From Sanguinoderma infundibulare (lineage: Eukaryota; Basidiomycota; Agaricomycetes; Polyporales; Polyporaceae): a DNA stretch of 64,000 nt. Under the pieces are notes generated by a model that had not been told where the DNA came from, made no database searches, and was given only the letters and a program-made list of their open reading frames with translations. The stretch covers positions 2,046,001 to 2,110,000 of the forward strand of contig JAVLRN010000001.1 in NCBI GenBank assembly GCA_032821775.1. Direction: 5' to 3'. Both the position numbers and the translations under genes were made by a program. Shown here piece after piece: positions 22,897 to 35,231 of the stretch (the first letter of the stretch is position 1; every line of letters begins with the position of its first letter).

Positions 22897-25168
22897 TCAA
22901 GCCTCTAGTGCTTGCGCTTTCCCTAACGCACGCGAGGCAAAGAACCTCACATCAGCATCTTGATCGTTCTTCAGCGCTTCCAGGACGGGTGCAATCTTGG
23001 TGTGCACCAGCTCCCGTCCCTCTGGGGTATCGCCGAACGAGGTGGCAATGTTCTCGAGGGCTTTTGCAACATTGAACCGGATGTTCGGGATCGGGTCACC
23101 AGCCAATTGGAGAAGCATGTCGAGCACACTATCACGCACGACCTCGAGCGTGAGAGAGGGCGCAATTGTCTACACCGATCAATCAGCCTACGTCGACAGT
23201 GGATCAGAGATGCGCATTGGATTAATATCACTGACCATGATTGCCTGAACCGTGGTCATCCGATACAGATAGTTCGGATGTTGACCCATCCCTACAACCT
23301 TCGGGACGATTTGTTCTCTCGACCAGTCGACACCAAAGACCTCGGTCAGCTTCTTGAGATTGACAGCGGCGGCTTCGCGGATGCTGTAAACATTGTCGCC
23401 CAGCCACGACATACACAGGTTCCCGAGTGACTCATCGAAGAACGGCTTGCCGAGTTGCGTTGCGAGAAGGGGAATATACTCGATGATGGCCTGACGAACG
23501 CGCCATGATTTGTCCTCCGCTAACTCCACGATCGCGGGGAGGAGACTCTCCGACAGAAGCTCGATCCCAATTACTAAAAATAGCATCATCAGCTCACTCC
23601 GGCGAGCCCGGATGTGGATGAGACCGGACACGTCAACGTACCGGAGTTAACGAGCTCGAGCTTGCTGATGATGTTAAGGCGTACTTCAGGGAATTCGTCC
23701 TTAAGCAGATGAAGGAACAATGGAAGGAGGTGTTCAATGGTGCCATCCTTGCCGAGCAGCGGTGCTACTCCGCTGATTTGGTTGGCAAGCGCGGCGCGGA
23801 CATGCTGCGAGACGTCCTGGCAGAGGTCACGTACGCATGGAACGATCCGTGCAAGGACAACTTCCTTCTCGAGGAGCTTTGAGAATCCTGCGTGCCGGGT
23901 TACGGAATTGACGGAGATATTCATGATCCTGGGAATACGTACCTGGCACCTGTCCTGCAGCTGCAGTCCGTACCTCCGCCTCGTTATCCTTGAGAAGCTG
24001 AACAAAGTGCCCGACGAGCTCCTCGCGAACAAGCTCAGTGCCGACAACTTCGGCGAGCTGAGGGAACACCCCCATCAGAACACGGACATGACAAGAAGCA
24101 GCGCGTCGCGAACCTCATTGAAGTGACTCGCGGCCATGTACCGCACCCTCCAGCTCTTGTCGGTCATGGTCTGCCGGATCTGCTTCAAGAGCTGCTCCTT
24201 GACCTCCGCCGGCGAAAGCTGTTGCGCGATCGCGATAAGGTCCTCGACGGTGAGCAGGCGAACAGAGTCCTGGTCATCGCCCTGGAGCTTCCTGTAGATC
24301 ACTAAGCCGTCACTGAGGACGTGAGGCTTCGAGAACTTCTTCACTAGGGGCTACACATAGATCGGCCGCAATCAGCACACAGTAAACGCGGGGAGCAACG
24401 CGAGAAGACGGGGCAGAAGGTACTCACCGCAAGCCACTTGGCCGCTGCACGGCGGACCATGGGCGTGTCGTCCGCGGCAAGCGCGGTGAATGCTCGGCGA
24501 AGTTCATCCTGGATGGGTCCTGGGGCCTTGTCGTATGCGGGGCCGTACAGAGCGCAAGCGGATGTGCGGGACGTGAACCACTCGCCGCGGGAGAGTCTCT
24601 GTACGAGTGGGATGTAGTATTGCTCGATCTGCTGCTCGCTGAGCACCGCAGATATTTTCGTGATCGACTCCGCAGCCTGGAAGCAGCAAAGGCAATCTCA
24701 GCACCTTGGGACGGACATGCGAACAAGCACGTAGCTGACGCGCAACGAGGAGGGTACGTGGGGGGAAAGACGACATACCTTGTCCCGCACAAGTGTCTCC
24801 TCCACCGCTGATAGGTTCTCGAGTGGACCTAAAAGCACATGTGCGTAGTCCGGACCACCGATGTATTCTTCAAAGTTCCTGCCCAACTCCTCCGCGAGCG
24901 CAAGGAGAACCTCATCCTCGTCGTCGACCGAGTCTTGTAGGAAGGGTATCAATTCATCGCGTGCACGGTCCGGGCCCAATGCGAGAGCAATCGTTGATAT
25001 CCGATGGATGGCGTTCAATCGCAACTGGACGTCCTCCGACCGCAACTCGTCCATGAGGATGGCAATCGGAGCAATCTAGATGCCGGAACGCAAAAGCTTC
25101 AGCGACTGCGTTGACCACATGCCAATGCGGAAACGACGAACATCATCTAGAGACGTATTTGGGTCCAT
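22897..25168 (-). CDS. TPD3: PP2A regulatory subunit A (PR65/TPD3), HEAT-repeat scaffold
   Basis: This is the scaffold of protein phosphatase 2A, which holds the catalytic C subunit and one B subunit. HEAT repeats run through the whole protein. Hallmarks include [20 protein letters not shown] near the start, [33 protein letters not shown] and DLIAIAQQL. Others are [54 protein letters not shown] and the last repeats [11 protein letters not shown] and [17 protein letters not shown]. The first exon ([12 protein letters not shown] at 25168) is short and joins [13 protein letters not shown] after an intron. About nine introns are seen. The N-terminal B-subunit-binding loops and C-terminal catalytic-subunit repeats are both present, so the protein looks complete. 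Confidence 0.93.
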
Positions 25169-25961
25169 ATCGTAGTTACCAGAGGCGGCCCAGGAGTGGT
25201 GAGATGAGGAGAACCGACGGGTCAGTGACAGCGGATGATGAGCAGGTGGTGGGAGTTAAGCAGAGGGACTAGAGGGGCAGCGGAGGAAGGGAGCGTTGAG
25301 TCCGGGAGAATGAATGGATGGATGAAGTCCTCGCTTGTTGGCTTTGTTTTGGGCTCCGAGCCCGGCTCGTGCGACGACGCATCGGGCGCTTATCTACCGC
25401 TGCCGTCCCTGCCTCAATCGCATCCCGTCGACTTTCAAGCAACTCTCACTGCAACATCGTGAATGCCCACGACAAAGTATATTCCTGACACTAGTTACAA
25501 AATCAACCACTACTCTACATCCCACCAGGCAAATCTGCGTCGCGAGGGCGCAGCTAGCAGGTCGAACTCTTCACGAAGAAGAGGAGTTTTCGAAAAATTG
25601 TGCGGACATTGCAGAGCGTGCACGAAGCACGCCCTGGTAGTCGACCAAATGTCGACGCCGCTGTAGGACGCCACTGCGGTGTCATCCTACGGTGGTGCGA
25701 AGGTCGAAACAGCGTACTCGCCGGACATCACGCGGCGTGTCGTGGCCCTGCAACTCGTGTCAGTACTTGCCATCGTCAGATTGAACACGTCAGGAACTTA
25801 CACAGATGCGTGTCCACAGACCTTGGTACACCACCTGGACGGGTAGGAAGGGGGACGGACCCGCACCTTCAATTTCATCAGCGCACAGCGCTGAGAAATT
25901 TCGGCCATCTGGCCCAGAACGCGTTCAGCGTGAACACTGAACGGCGGTCCAACGGCGACAA

Positions 25962-26037
25962 GAGCACTCTGGCTCGACGAGGAGCGCGCTGGCTCAACGG
26001 GGAGCACTCTGGCTCAACTGGGAGCCCACTGTCCCAA
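25962..26037. repeat. 20-bp tandem repeat, about four units
   Basis: The unit GAGCACTCTGGCTCAACTGG starts at 25962, 25982, 26002 and 26022 with one to several substitutions each. The last unit is degenerate and partial. Confidence 0.75.
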
Positions 26038-26119
26038 ACGCGAGCTCCGCGTCACGTCGCCAAGTCTTGACGACCGGTACCGCCAATGGCGACTTCAGCG
26101 ACTCGTCCGTTCGCTATGC

Positions 26120-26273
26120 GTTCGAGCGACTCGTCCATCGCTTTGAACTTGAACGACTTGCCGTCGCCGTGAATCTTGAGCGACGGACGCGCGAATCGTC
26201 CGTCGCCTTGAATCTTCGGCGACGGACGCGCAAATCGTCCATCGCCATGAATCTTGAGCGACTCGTCCGTCGC
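26120..26273. repeat. 39-bp/25-bp interspersed minisatellite
   Basis: Two adjacent 39-bp units (26171-26209 and 26210-26248) begin GAATCTT and contain CGACGGACGCGC then ATCGTCC. Shorter 25-26-bp versions (26120-26144, 26145-26170, 26249-26273) lack the central 14 bp. The unit length keeps the reading frame in the 39-bp copies. On the - strand these translate as repeated DGRFARPS-type peptides. Confidence 0.75.
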
Positions 26274-26603
26274 TTCTGCGACCGGTGGGTCGCTGTCTGG
26301 TCCGGGAGCCACTGGCGTGAAGCTTCGTGCAACCGCCTAGGAGGATGCCAAGACCGCGAAAGATGACTGTAAGGTCTTCCTCTACGTCTCGTGTCGAAGC
26401 GGCCAGCGGTCGTCCGTCCAGATCGATTGGGCTCCCTAAGCCGTTGACCCAAGGCGCGCCAAGAAGGCGCACAAAGCCCTCGATAAACGCATGAAGCGTC
26501 CTCGTGAGGCTACAAGAGTCAGGCCAAGTCGGCGACAGAGATAAAGACGATCTCGTCTTGTCTACGCTCGAAGGCGTGTTGATTCTTTCGGTCCACCGTG
26601 GTT

Positions 26604-27191
26604 CTACACCGCGGAATGGGCCTTCTTGCGAGACGGCGGTTGGGTATACCACCGTCCTGGATGCTTGGCGCAACCGCCGCTGAAATGCGGTTGCATGGGC
26701 AGACACGTGAAGTCCTGGTTCTGCGGAGCACGATAGGTGAAGAAGCAGAATGCAGTCGATTCCATTTGCCTGTCTTCATGGCGTACGCCTCGCAGCCCCT
26801 CTTTCGAAGGACCGAGGGTGCCGATAGCGGGTCGAAATGGCCCGCCTCGTGCAACCGGCTCGAGACAACCATGCGCCCGAAGTCTTTGTATGTGTGGCAG
26901 CGCCGTGTGCGACGTGTCCGGTATCGTGTTTCGAGTAGCGTATATCGTGCAAATCGAAGCGCCGATCGTGAACGTGAACGCAACGGCCTTGACGAGAAAA
27001 GCGGTGTGGTACAATAAAGGCCAGACCGTCTGCTTGCCAAAACTGGGGTCGAAGCGTCGCCGACCTAAGTAACGGAGGACACAAGACCCGAAAGTCTGGC
27101 GGAGGAGGAGGACGAGTGAAGACCAGGGCGCCGTCCATGTAGAGAGCAACGAAAACAGGAGACGCGAGAGGACGAGGGAAAAGAGGGACAT
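26604..27191 (-). CDS. Putative orphan membrane protein (low confidence)
   Basis: The frame opens with an ATG at 27191 and reads MSLFSLVLSRLLFSLLSTW, a strongly hydrophobic start. A second hydrophobic segment follows (LLYHTAFLVKAVAFTFTIGA, then SICTIYATRN). After about residue 100 the translation loses hydrophobic patterning (many Arg, His, Pro). I therefore suspect that the true gene splices into another - strand frame further left, possibly reaching 26.1 kb. No family is recognised. It could also be a chance ORF in GC-rich DNA. Confidence 0.3.
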   Translation of the reverse strand: MSLFSLVLSRLLFSLLSTWTAPWSSLVLLLRQTFGSCVLRYLGRRRFDPSFGKQTVWPLLYHTAFLVKAVAFTFTIGASICTIYATRNTIPDTSHTALPHIQRLRAHGCLEPVARGGPFRPAIGTLGPSKEGLRGVRHEDRQMESTAFCFFTYRAPQNQDFTCLPMQPHFSGGCAKHPGRWYTQPPSRKKAHSAV

Positions 27192-27449
27192 CAACGACAA
27201 TTTATCATGTGAGGTGCGCTTAAGTAGTTAGCACCGCACCGTTTAGGGCAGGCTTCGGGCCTTCCCGAGGTCCGTCCGCTCTTGTCCGCCTTACCAAGGT
27301 CACATGAGTGTCACAACTGAAGCAGGTCACCATGACGTTATCGCACATGAGAACACGGAGACTGTGTTGGAAGGTACATATGCTGCGCTAGAACGACGAG
27401 ATATATCCTCTTCAATTCACACCGCACACCCCGTCACCAACTTAAAGCC

Positions 27450-28497
27450 ATGCCAATTGACATCCAAACTGATCGGGTCATTCTCAAACACCCCAAGGTA
27501 AGTAACTCGGAGTCTTAGGCGTTATGGATCGAGCTGAAAGCGGACTGAACACAGGGCCCTTCTGCAGAAATCCTCTTTTACGGAGCATCAGTCATTTCAT
27601 GGAAGTCGGGCAGCCCTACGAGCCCCGAGCCGGTTGAACGGTTGTTTGTGTCCGCCAAGGCCGCGCTCGATGGAAGCAAGCCTGTACGAGGAGGCATTCC
27701 TGTCGTCTTCCCATGCTTTGGCGCGCCGACACACCCCGACCACGCGAAACTTCCCCAACATGGGTTTGCGCGCAACAATGGTTGGGCCTATAACGCGACG
27801 GTCATGGACAATGATGCTGGTGTCTCTGTGCGGCTGAGTAAGTGTACGGCACGTATGGGTTGAACGAGGAACTCACCTGTCATACACAATAGCCCTGGAA
27901 CCGCAGGCGTCGATCAAGGAGCAGTATGCTCATCCTTTTGAACTCGCCTATGTGGTCACGTTGGCCGAACATGAACTCAGCACCGATCTGCATGTCAGGA
28001 ACACTGCGCTGTCGACCACCCCGCCGATGGAGTTCCAGGCACTGTTCCACAATTACATCCGGGCTCCCGCGAAGGACGTTCGTGTTTCGCCCCTGATCGG
28101 TCTGTCATACTTCGACAAGACGGAGGTGACGGAGGAGGCACGGGCAACCCCGAAGAAGGAGGCTCGGGAAGTCGTGGATGTCCTCAGGTTCACGGACTCT
28201 GTGTATGAGGACGCACCAGGAAGATACGACATTCTTTGGAGTGGCAGTGGTATTGAGATTGTGACGAAGAACTTGAAGGACGTCGTGGTCTGGAACCCGC
28301 AGGCGGAGGCTGGAGCTAAGATCGGAGACATGGAGGATGGTGGATGGTATGTTGCCGCATTACCCTAGAAGAAATTGCTGACGATCATGTGTAGGGAGAA
28401 GTATATCTGCGTCGAGCCCGGCTATGTTCGCGGATTCGTTAAGTTGGAGTCAGGTCAAAGGTGGATCGGTCAGCAGGTGCTGAAAGTCAAGCTCTGA
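27450..28497 (+). CDS. Glucose-6-phosphate 1-epimerase (aldose-1-epimerase-like)
   Basis: This cytosolic enzyme interconverts the alpha and beta anomers of glucose-6-phosphate. It has the galactose-mutarotase-like beta-sandwich signature of the YMR099C family. The sequence shows EILFYGASVISWKSG near the start and PVRGGIPVVFPCFGAP (residues about 60-75). The catalytic-histidine region HGFARNNGWAYNA follows. Further on are FHNYIRAPAKDVRVSPLIGL, a late VVVWNPQAEAGAKIGDM, and CVEPGYVRGFVKLESGQRWI, which holds the second active-site acid (Glu). Introns follow LKHPK, VRL and the GDMEDGGW segment. The stop is at 28495-28497. Length (about 290 residues) fits the family. Confidence 0.9.
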
Positions 28498-28766
28498 AGC
28501 TTTATCGAGAAAGGCGAGAAGAATTATCATAGCGCATTGATGTACGTTTGGAAGAATGGAGGAAGCTTGTACTGTACACCTGGACTTTGTGGACAAGGCG
28601 CGCACGTGCTCTGAACACGGTGGAACGCGTGGACGATTGGCGTCTTGTTAAGCTTACGCCGTCGTGCGCTCGCGCTTTGAGGGCTGCAGCGACGGTGGAC
28701 TGTACATATCACTCTTTCTTGGTCTCTTGTATACTATTTCTTGGTGCCTCATGGAACGACCTTGAC

Positions 28767-31700
28767 ATGTCCTCCCAGACTCCGTCCCTTCGTGTCAAAA
28801 TCAACCTCATCGACTACACCTTGGCCCCGCCGGGACCACTGGACAACTCTTCCCTCCACCGCGTGCCCGTCATCCGTATTTATGGCGACTCTTCCATCGG
28901 GTTGAAGACATGCTTGCATGTACATCAAGTCTACCCATACTTCTTCGTGGAGTATCTGGGCAAGATGCATCCGGACGTCGGTAAGTGCCCGCCACAACCT
29001 CACTAGAAGGTCTCCGCCTGAGTGGACTCCTAGTCAATCGTTATGTCACGAAGCTCAAGCATTCTCTCAACCACGCGATCGCCATCTCCATGAAGCGCAA
29101 TCCCCATTCTCACAAGTCCCAGTTCGTTCGCGCCGTCGTTCTCGTCAAGGGCGTGCATTTTTACGGCTTCCACTCCAACTACTCCCCATTCCTCAAGGTT
29201 CATATCGCCGACCCCGCCTTCGTCAACCGCGCCGTCACCATCATGCAATCTGGGACGATCATGAAGACGCGCTTTCGCGTGTACGAGAGCCACCTGTCCT
29301 ATATCCTCCAGTTCCTGTCCGACTTTGGCTTGTACGGCTGTGGCTGGATCGACTTGGGGGAGGTCTGGCAGCGCGCGAGCGACCAGTTCGCCGAAGACGA
29401 CTGCATCGACCCCGAGCTGGCAACCACGTTAATTGAGTTCAAGGACTCCCCATACAACCGCCAGACGCGCATGTCGCTCGAGGTCGACGCAGCCGCGCAC
29501 CAGGTCCTCAACCGCCACAAGCTTCACGCGCGACAGTTGCATCACAAGCTCACCATCCCCGCGCCTGAGCTTCCTTCCGAGCCGCTTGTACTGAGTGTGC
29601 GCGAGCTATGGGAGGACGAGCGTCAGCGACGAATCGCCAAAGGCCTATCTCCTTCCCCTGAGATCCCCAAGGACCCGAGCGCGAACTCGCGCGGGGCTGG
29701 CGGGCAGTGGGTTGCCGAGGCACGCTGGTGGGAGGAGATCCGGATGCGTATCGAACGCGAGCGCGGTCGCGAGGCCGTGCCCCTGAAAATGTTTTGGGAG
29801 AAGTGGGTCATGACGACCTTCGAAAGCATCGAGGCGCTTTGGGAAGACGCGTACAAGACATGGAAACCTAACCAAAGTCAAGATCTCGAGCAAGACGACC
29901 GCAAGGAGGCGTCCGCTGCCGAAGAAGTCAATCCGTACCTGTCATCGCAAATGCCGACACCCGGCGGCGCTGTGGACGCACATGGTCTGGAGGAACAGGG
30001 GGATGACGACGTGGACGTCGACGAGACTATGCTTGCAAGTCAAGATATATCACGTCTTATGGAGGACGAAGAGGCTGAGTGGCAGAGGGAAGTGAACGGG
30101 CATTTTGAACCCGAGCTGGAAGAGCAGTTCCCGGAGGAAGAGGGGGAAGCGAATGAAGATGGACCACCTCCCGATCTCCAATCGGAGGCAGGAGACGTCG
30201 AAGAGAGGTATTTTCTGCAAATTGGGCGTTGGTGATATACTCAAGCTCCTGATATTGTCGCAGTTCGAACGATCCGTTCAAGGATTCTGCGGAGGCTCAG
30301 CTCTCCCCTCCCAGGACTGGTAACCAGTTCAAGGACATCTGGTCGAAAATTACAAGGTAGGGTGTCATGCTCGCTTCAAGTGCCAGGTACCTTCACTGCA
30401 CCTCGCTAGGTCTTCTTCAAGGCAACGTTCTCAGTCTGTCATCTCAAATGGGCCAAGTACTCCCGCCAAGTGAGTAGTTCTGAAATCGGTTGTCCCATCC
30501 TTGCTGAACCAGCGCCAGGGTATATCAGCAACTTTGCCTGATATGTAGGGCTTGATTGTGACAACAATTGGTTCTTTAGGCCCGCCGATACACTCCAAGC
30601 TGGCCCCCCCCGGCCAAGCCTTACACGCCTTCAACGCCAACTCGAGTGCCTGCCAAGAGGCCATTCTCCAGCATCACTGACAAGCCCAGTGACGATTTGA
30701 GTTCTGCACGAACCACAGATTCGACTCGTACAATATTCCAACCCTTACCCGTCAACGTTGTGGAGGATGAAGTGTTACCTCAGCTGGACATGGAAGCGTC
30801 TGAGCTTCCACGTGTAGTAAGCCGACCACTCGACACGGAGACAAGACCAGCGAAGAGACGGAGACTGAGTCCCTCACTGGAGGCCGATCATACGATGGCT
30901 TCTCACTCTCCCTCATCTGGATCCTCTACGGCGTCTCGTCCTGCCCCCCAGTCCATAGCGCCGTCTCCCGCCGCAAGTTCTCTCTACCACGGCGAAAATG
31001 TCTACGTCTACGGTTGCCGACCTCCAACTTCGGCCGAACTCGTGGATAGCATCGACCAGTATGGAATCCCGAGCAAGGTTTACTGCGACCCTTGGTACTC
31101 GAAGGAGAACGACGCCCCCGAGCGACCCCGCGAATACGCCGGCCTCGTCTTCCATTTGAAGGGCGGCGATGGCATCGGCAACCTCGAGGAGTGGAAAAGC
31201 GACGAAAGCGCGCCGGCGGCGAGCGGAGAGTCCGCTAGAGCATTGAATCCGACAGGCGTTGGAGGCTGGGAATATGCCAGTGCGCCGCCGGCAGTGCGGC
31301 AGGTACGGAGGTGGCTGAAGGAGCAGAAGGGAAACCTCAACGCGCGCGCCGCCAGGGCGAAGGACTCTTCCCAGGTACGTAGCTTTCCATTCCGTTCCTG
31401 TTGAAACACAAAAAAAGGTCGTTTGACATTCCTCAAACAGATTGAGGGCCCGACACAGGCCAATCCGTACGGGCTGCAGAGCACTCTCGCGCCGCGTTCT
31501 GACAAGGCGCAGCGAGCTCGTCAGAACATGACAGTTCTGGCGCTCGAAGTCTTTGGTAAGTCCTCGGCTTCGCAATGCCATACAACAGATGTTTCACACT
31601 ATTTTCTCAGCGCCTTCCAAAGGCGACCACGTTCCGGACCCAAACGATGATGAGGCCGTTGCGGTGTTCTATTCTTTCCAGAGTCACGACAGGGCCGCCG

Positions 31701-34700
31701 GGGAAGCTTTTACGTGCGACTCGGGCGTCATCGTTGTCAACAGCAATCAGCTTAACCCACGCCGACTGCGCGGCGTCAGGGCAGAGTTCGTTGACAGCGA
31801 ACTGGAGCTGTTGAATAGGCTCATTGACGTGATTGTCGAATTCGACCCTGATATCCTCTCAGGGTGGGAGGTCCAAGCCGCTTCGTGGGGTTATCTCAGC
31901 GCTCGGGGCCGGAGTTACGGTGAGTGCGGGAGATGCATTCTACACAACGGGTTTCGGTTGTGTTGATGATCATTCTAGGAATGGACGTGGGTGAGCAAAT
32001 ATCGCGAGCCCCTGGGAGGACCTCTGGAGGCTATGACCAATGGGGCATGAAGACCACATCCACCTTCAAGGTGGTTGGGCGTCACGTTCTGAATTTGTGG
32101 CGCATCATGCGCTCAGAGCATACCTTCAACATCTACACGTTCGAGCATGTCGTGTTCCAAATTCTTCGGCGCAGGTATGCTCTAGCACGTTTACTATATC
32201 CTGCATTCCTCTGATGCACCTTGTAGGACACCATGGTATAACCCGCAGGCCTTGACGGAATGGTACAGTAGTCCGGTACCAGAACATGCCAGTCGGGTTC
32301 TGCGTTACTTCGCGAGCCGGACGTCCATGGTCCTGGAGATGTTGGACGTCGCGGAAGTAGTGACCAAGAACGCGTACGTATCGGATATTTAAAGCTCTCG
32401 TTGATACCTAACAATATGTTGCAGCGAGTTTGCGAGAGTATTCGGTGTCGACTTTTTCTCTGTCCTCAGTCGCGGCTCCCAGTTCAAAGTGGAGTCGTTC
32501 ATGTTTCGCATCGCCAAGCCTGAGAGCTTTGTACTCTTATCACCTAGTAAACAAGACGTGAGTGCCATAACATCCGCTTGGACGTACGTTCAACTCGACA
32601 CACTCCCAGGTCGGCAAGCAGAACGCTGCTGAATGCATGCCGCTAATCATGGAACCGCTTTCCGCCTTCTACAGCAGCCCACTTGTAGTCCTAGACTTCC
32701 AATCATTGTATCCCTCCGTCATGATCGCCTATAATTATTGTTATTCTACTTGCCTCGGACGCGTTACTGACTTCAAGGGGACCTACAAGTTCGGCGTCAC
32801 CGACCTACGCCAGCCTGCAGGCCTCCTCGATACCCTACAAGACCACATCACTGGTGAGTCGATATATGCGTGTTCTAAGAGCTTGCTCAATTCATGGACC
32901 CCCCATTTTCAGTGGCACCTAATGGAATCATGTATGTCAAGCCGACAGTACGCAAGGGGTTGCTGGGACGGATGTTGACGGAGTTGCTGGACACGAGAGT
33001 CATGGTCAAGCAAGCGATGAAAGGAGCCAAGGACGACAAAGTAAAGTGCCGCCGCTCGGTGTGTCCGATACAAGTCTCTCATTTGCAGCAGGCTCTTCGT
33101 AGGATTCTTGATGCACGCCAACTCGGGCTCAAATATATCGCCAATGTCACGTATGGCTATACCAGTGCCACGTTCTCGGGTCGCATGCCAGCGGTCGAGA
33201 TAGCGGACAGCATAGTGCAAAGCGGCAGAGAGACTCTGGAGAAGGTAAAAATCATGTCTTCGCGTGCTTTCGCGCAGTGCGTTTTGAAACTGCTTGATTT
33301 TCAGGCCATCCGCGTCATCAATTCGACGAAGAAGTGGGGCGCGAAGGTCGTATATGGTGACACGGACTCTTTGTTCATCTACCTCCCGGGCAAGACCAAG
33401 GAGCAAGCATTCCGCATTGGTCAAGATATGGCGGATACGGTCACATCGATGAATCCAGCTCCAGTAAAGCTCAAGTTCGAGAAGGTGAGTCGGCCTTCTG
33501 GATCAAGTCTTTGTCTATATGAAGGATGGCGCGCAGGTCTACCTCCCATGCGTCCTGATGGCGAAGAAGCGTTACGTGGGCTTCAAGTTCGAAAACCCCG
33601 ATGACAAAGAACCCGCGTTTGACGCCAAGGGCATCGAGACTGTTCGTCGGGACGGCATTCCTGCCCAACAGAAGATGACGGAAACTTGCTTGAAGTGAGC
33701 TACATGACGACCTCGCTTGTGGACTACCTAACTGACATCGTCAAGGATCCTCTTCCGGACGCAAGACCTGAGCGGAATCAAGGATTACTGTTGTCGCACA
33801 TGGGGTCGGATTCTGGAAAACAAGGTTTCCGTGCAGGACTTCATCTTTGCCAAGGAAGTCAGGATGGGCACTTACAGGTTCGTCATCCCCGCTTCTATTT
33901 TTCATGTGGACCCTAGAACAAACGTTGGTTGTAGTGACAAAGTACCGCCTCCGCCTGGCGTAACTGTTGCCGCGCGACGAATGCTTGAAGACCCCAACGA
34001 CGAGCCGCAGTATGGGGAGCGCATACCTTACGTGATCGCCCGCGGCGAGCCCGGCTCTAGGCTCGTGGATCGAGCTGTAGCACCGCACGAGCTATTCAGA
34101 GACAGGTGAAACTCTATCTTAGCCATCCCGTCGAGCATCTGAGCCCTGACCATAGCCTCACAGTCACAAACGCTTGGATGCCGCGTATTACATTTCGCGT
34201 GTCTTGATTCCACCCCTGGAACGCATATTCAACCTCGTCGGGGCGGACGTCCGCAGCTGGTTTGACGACATGCCGAAGAGCCTGCGCGCGGACCAGCCCG
34301 ACATCACCTTCTCTCCGAGGAAGAACAAGAAAAGCGTCCTAATTGCAAACGCCCTCAAGATTGACGATCACTTCAGCAGCTCGCATTGCTTGATTTGCGG
34401 GACGTTCACCCCCGAAGGTACGCATTCACGACTAGTCATCGTCTCTGGATAGTCCCTACTCACCCCCACGCAGTGCTGTGCGAGGTTTGCCGCTCTGACT
34501 ACGCGTTGACGATGAGCGGGCTGTCGTCTCGGGTGCAGAAGACGGAAAGACAGCTGAAGGACGTGCACCTTGTCTGCGGCTCGTGTTGCGGAACCACGCC
34601 CGCCGAACCGGTTCGATGCGAGTCGTTGGACTGTCCGTGGATGTATGAACGCAAGAAGCTAGAGAGCAAGGCGGAAGCTCTGACGAGTATTCACGACTTG

Positions 34701-34799
34701 ATTGAAGAGATGGCAGATGAATGGGATAACGACAAGCAACATGACCGCGATGAGGGTAACAGCTCGGACTCTGGAGATATTACTGTAGCAATAGCATAG
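28767..34799 (+). CDS. REV3: DNA polymerase zeta catalytic subunit
   Basis: Rev3 is the catalytic subunit of the translesion polymerase zeta. The N-terminal B-family domain reads KINLIDYTLAPPGPLD and VNRYVTKLKHSLNHAIAIS. A long, poorly conserved acidic/Ser-rich middle follows (about 29.6-31.3 kb). The exonuclease-like domain lacks catalytic acids: the usual D-x-E region reads VLALEVFA (near 31530) and the second motif reads SGWEVQAASWGYL. Polymerase motifs are intact. Motif A is LDFQSLYPSVMIAYNYCYST (about 32690), motif B is KYIANVTYGYTSATFSGR (about 33135) and motif C is VVYGDTDSLFIYLP (about 33346). The C-terminus has two four-cysteine clusters, CLIC with CEVC and CGSC with CESLDC, the latter being the [4Fe-4S] module that binds accessory subunits. 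There are at least 15 introns. The ATG at 28767 opens the conserved start. Confidence 0.93.
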
Positions 34800-35231
34800 A
34801 TGTACATCTACACCATTTCAATTTTTGTGCACGACTGCCAGACCCATGTATGTAGTCAGGTGTGCTGATTGGAGAGTGCAGTTTGCAATGTATGTGCTAA
34901 TATATGTACTCACTGATTCTCGAACGGGTAGGGAGTAGGAACGAAGAAGCAAGACGTATTTACTTCGAGGTCGCCAATTATTTAAATCGAATGAGCAGAC
35001 GCAAACGCAGAACAAGTCCGCGAGTCACGTACGATGGCGACGGGCTCCACTGGTGCTGAGACAGCAGAAGGAGAGATGTGCCAGTGGATGCTGAGCACAT
35101 ACCGCGGCCGTTGTGCTCGATCGAGTTGCAGCGCCTGGCGGAGCGCGCGCGTCAGATGGCGCAGCACTCACGTATGCTGCCTTGCTCTCAGCTCTCATCG
35201 TTCCTAGAACTCATTGTCAAACAGGCCGACC
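34800..35231. other. intergenic REV3 / AGTRAP-like gene
   Basis: REV3 3' UTR (AT-rich near 34800-34990, with TATGTACT-type sequence) followed by a GC-richer promoter. No gene is seen. Confidence 0.5.

Larger units (their letters stand above)
25169..26603. other. repeat-bearing intergenic stretch (1.4 kb)
   Basis: This is the TPD3 promoter followed by two minisatellites (20-bp units at 25962-26037 and 39-bp-type units at 26120-26273). A - strand frame over 26095-26600 stays open and reads RLLGAPWVNGLGSPIDLDG and GLGILLGG-like segments, so part of it may be the 3' end of an orphan gene starting at 27191. I cannot join the frames with confidence. Confidence 0.4.

Noticed and set aside
25169..27449. 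Degenerate transposon in the repeat-bearing gap
   Set aside because: There are no transposase, integrase or reverse-transcriptase motifs, no terminal repeats and no target-site duplication that I could see. Short tandem repeats alone do not support it.
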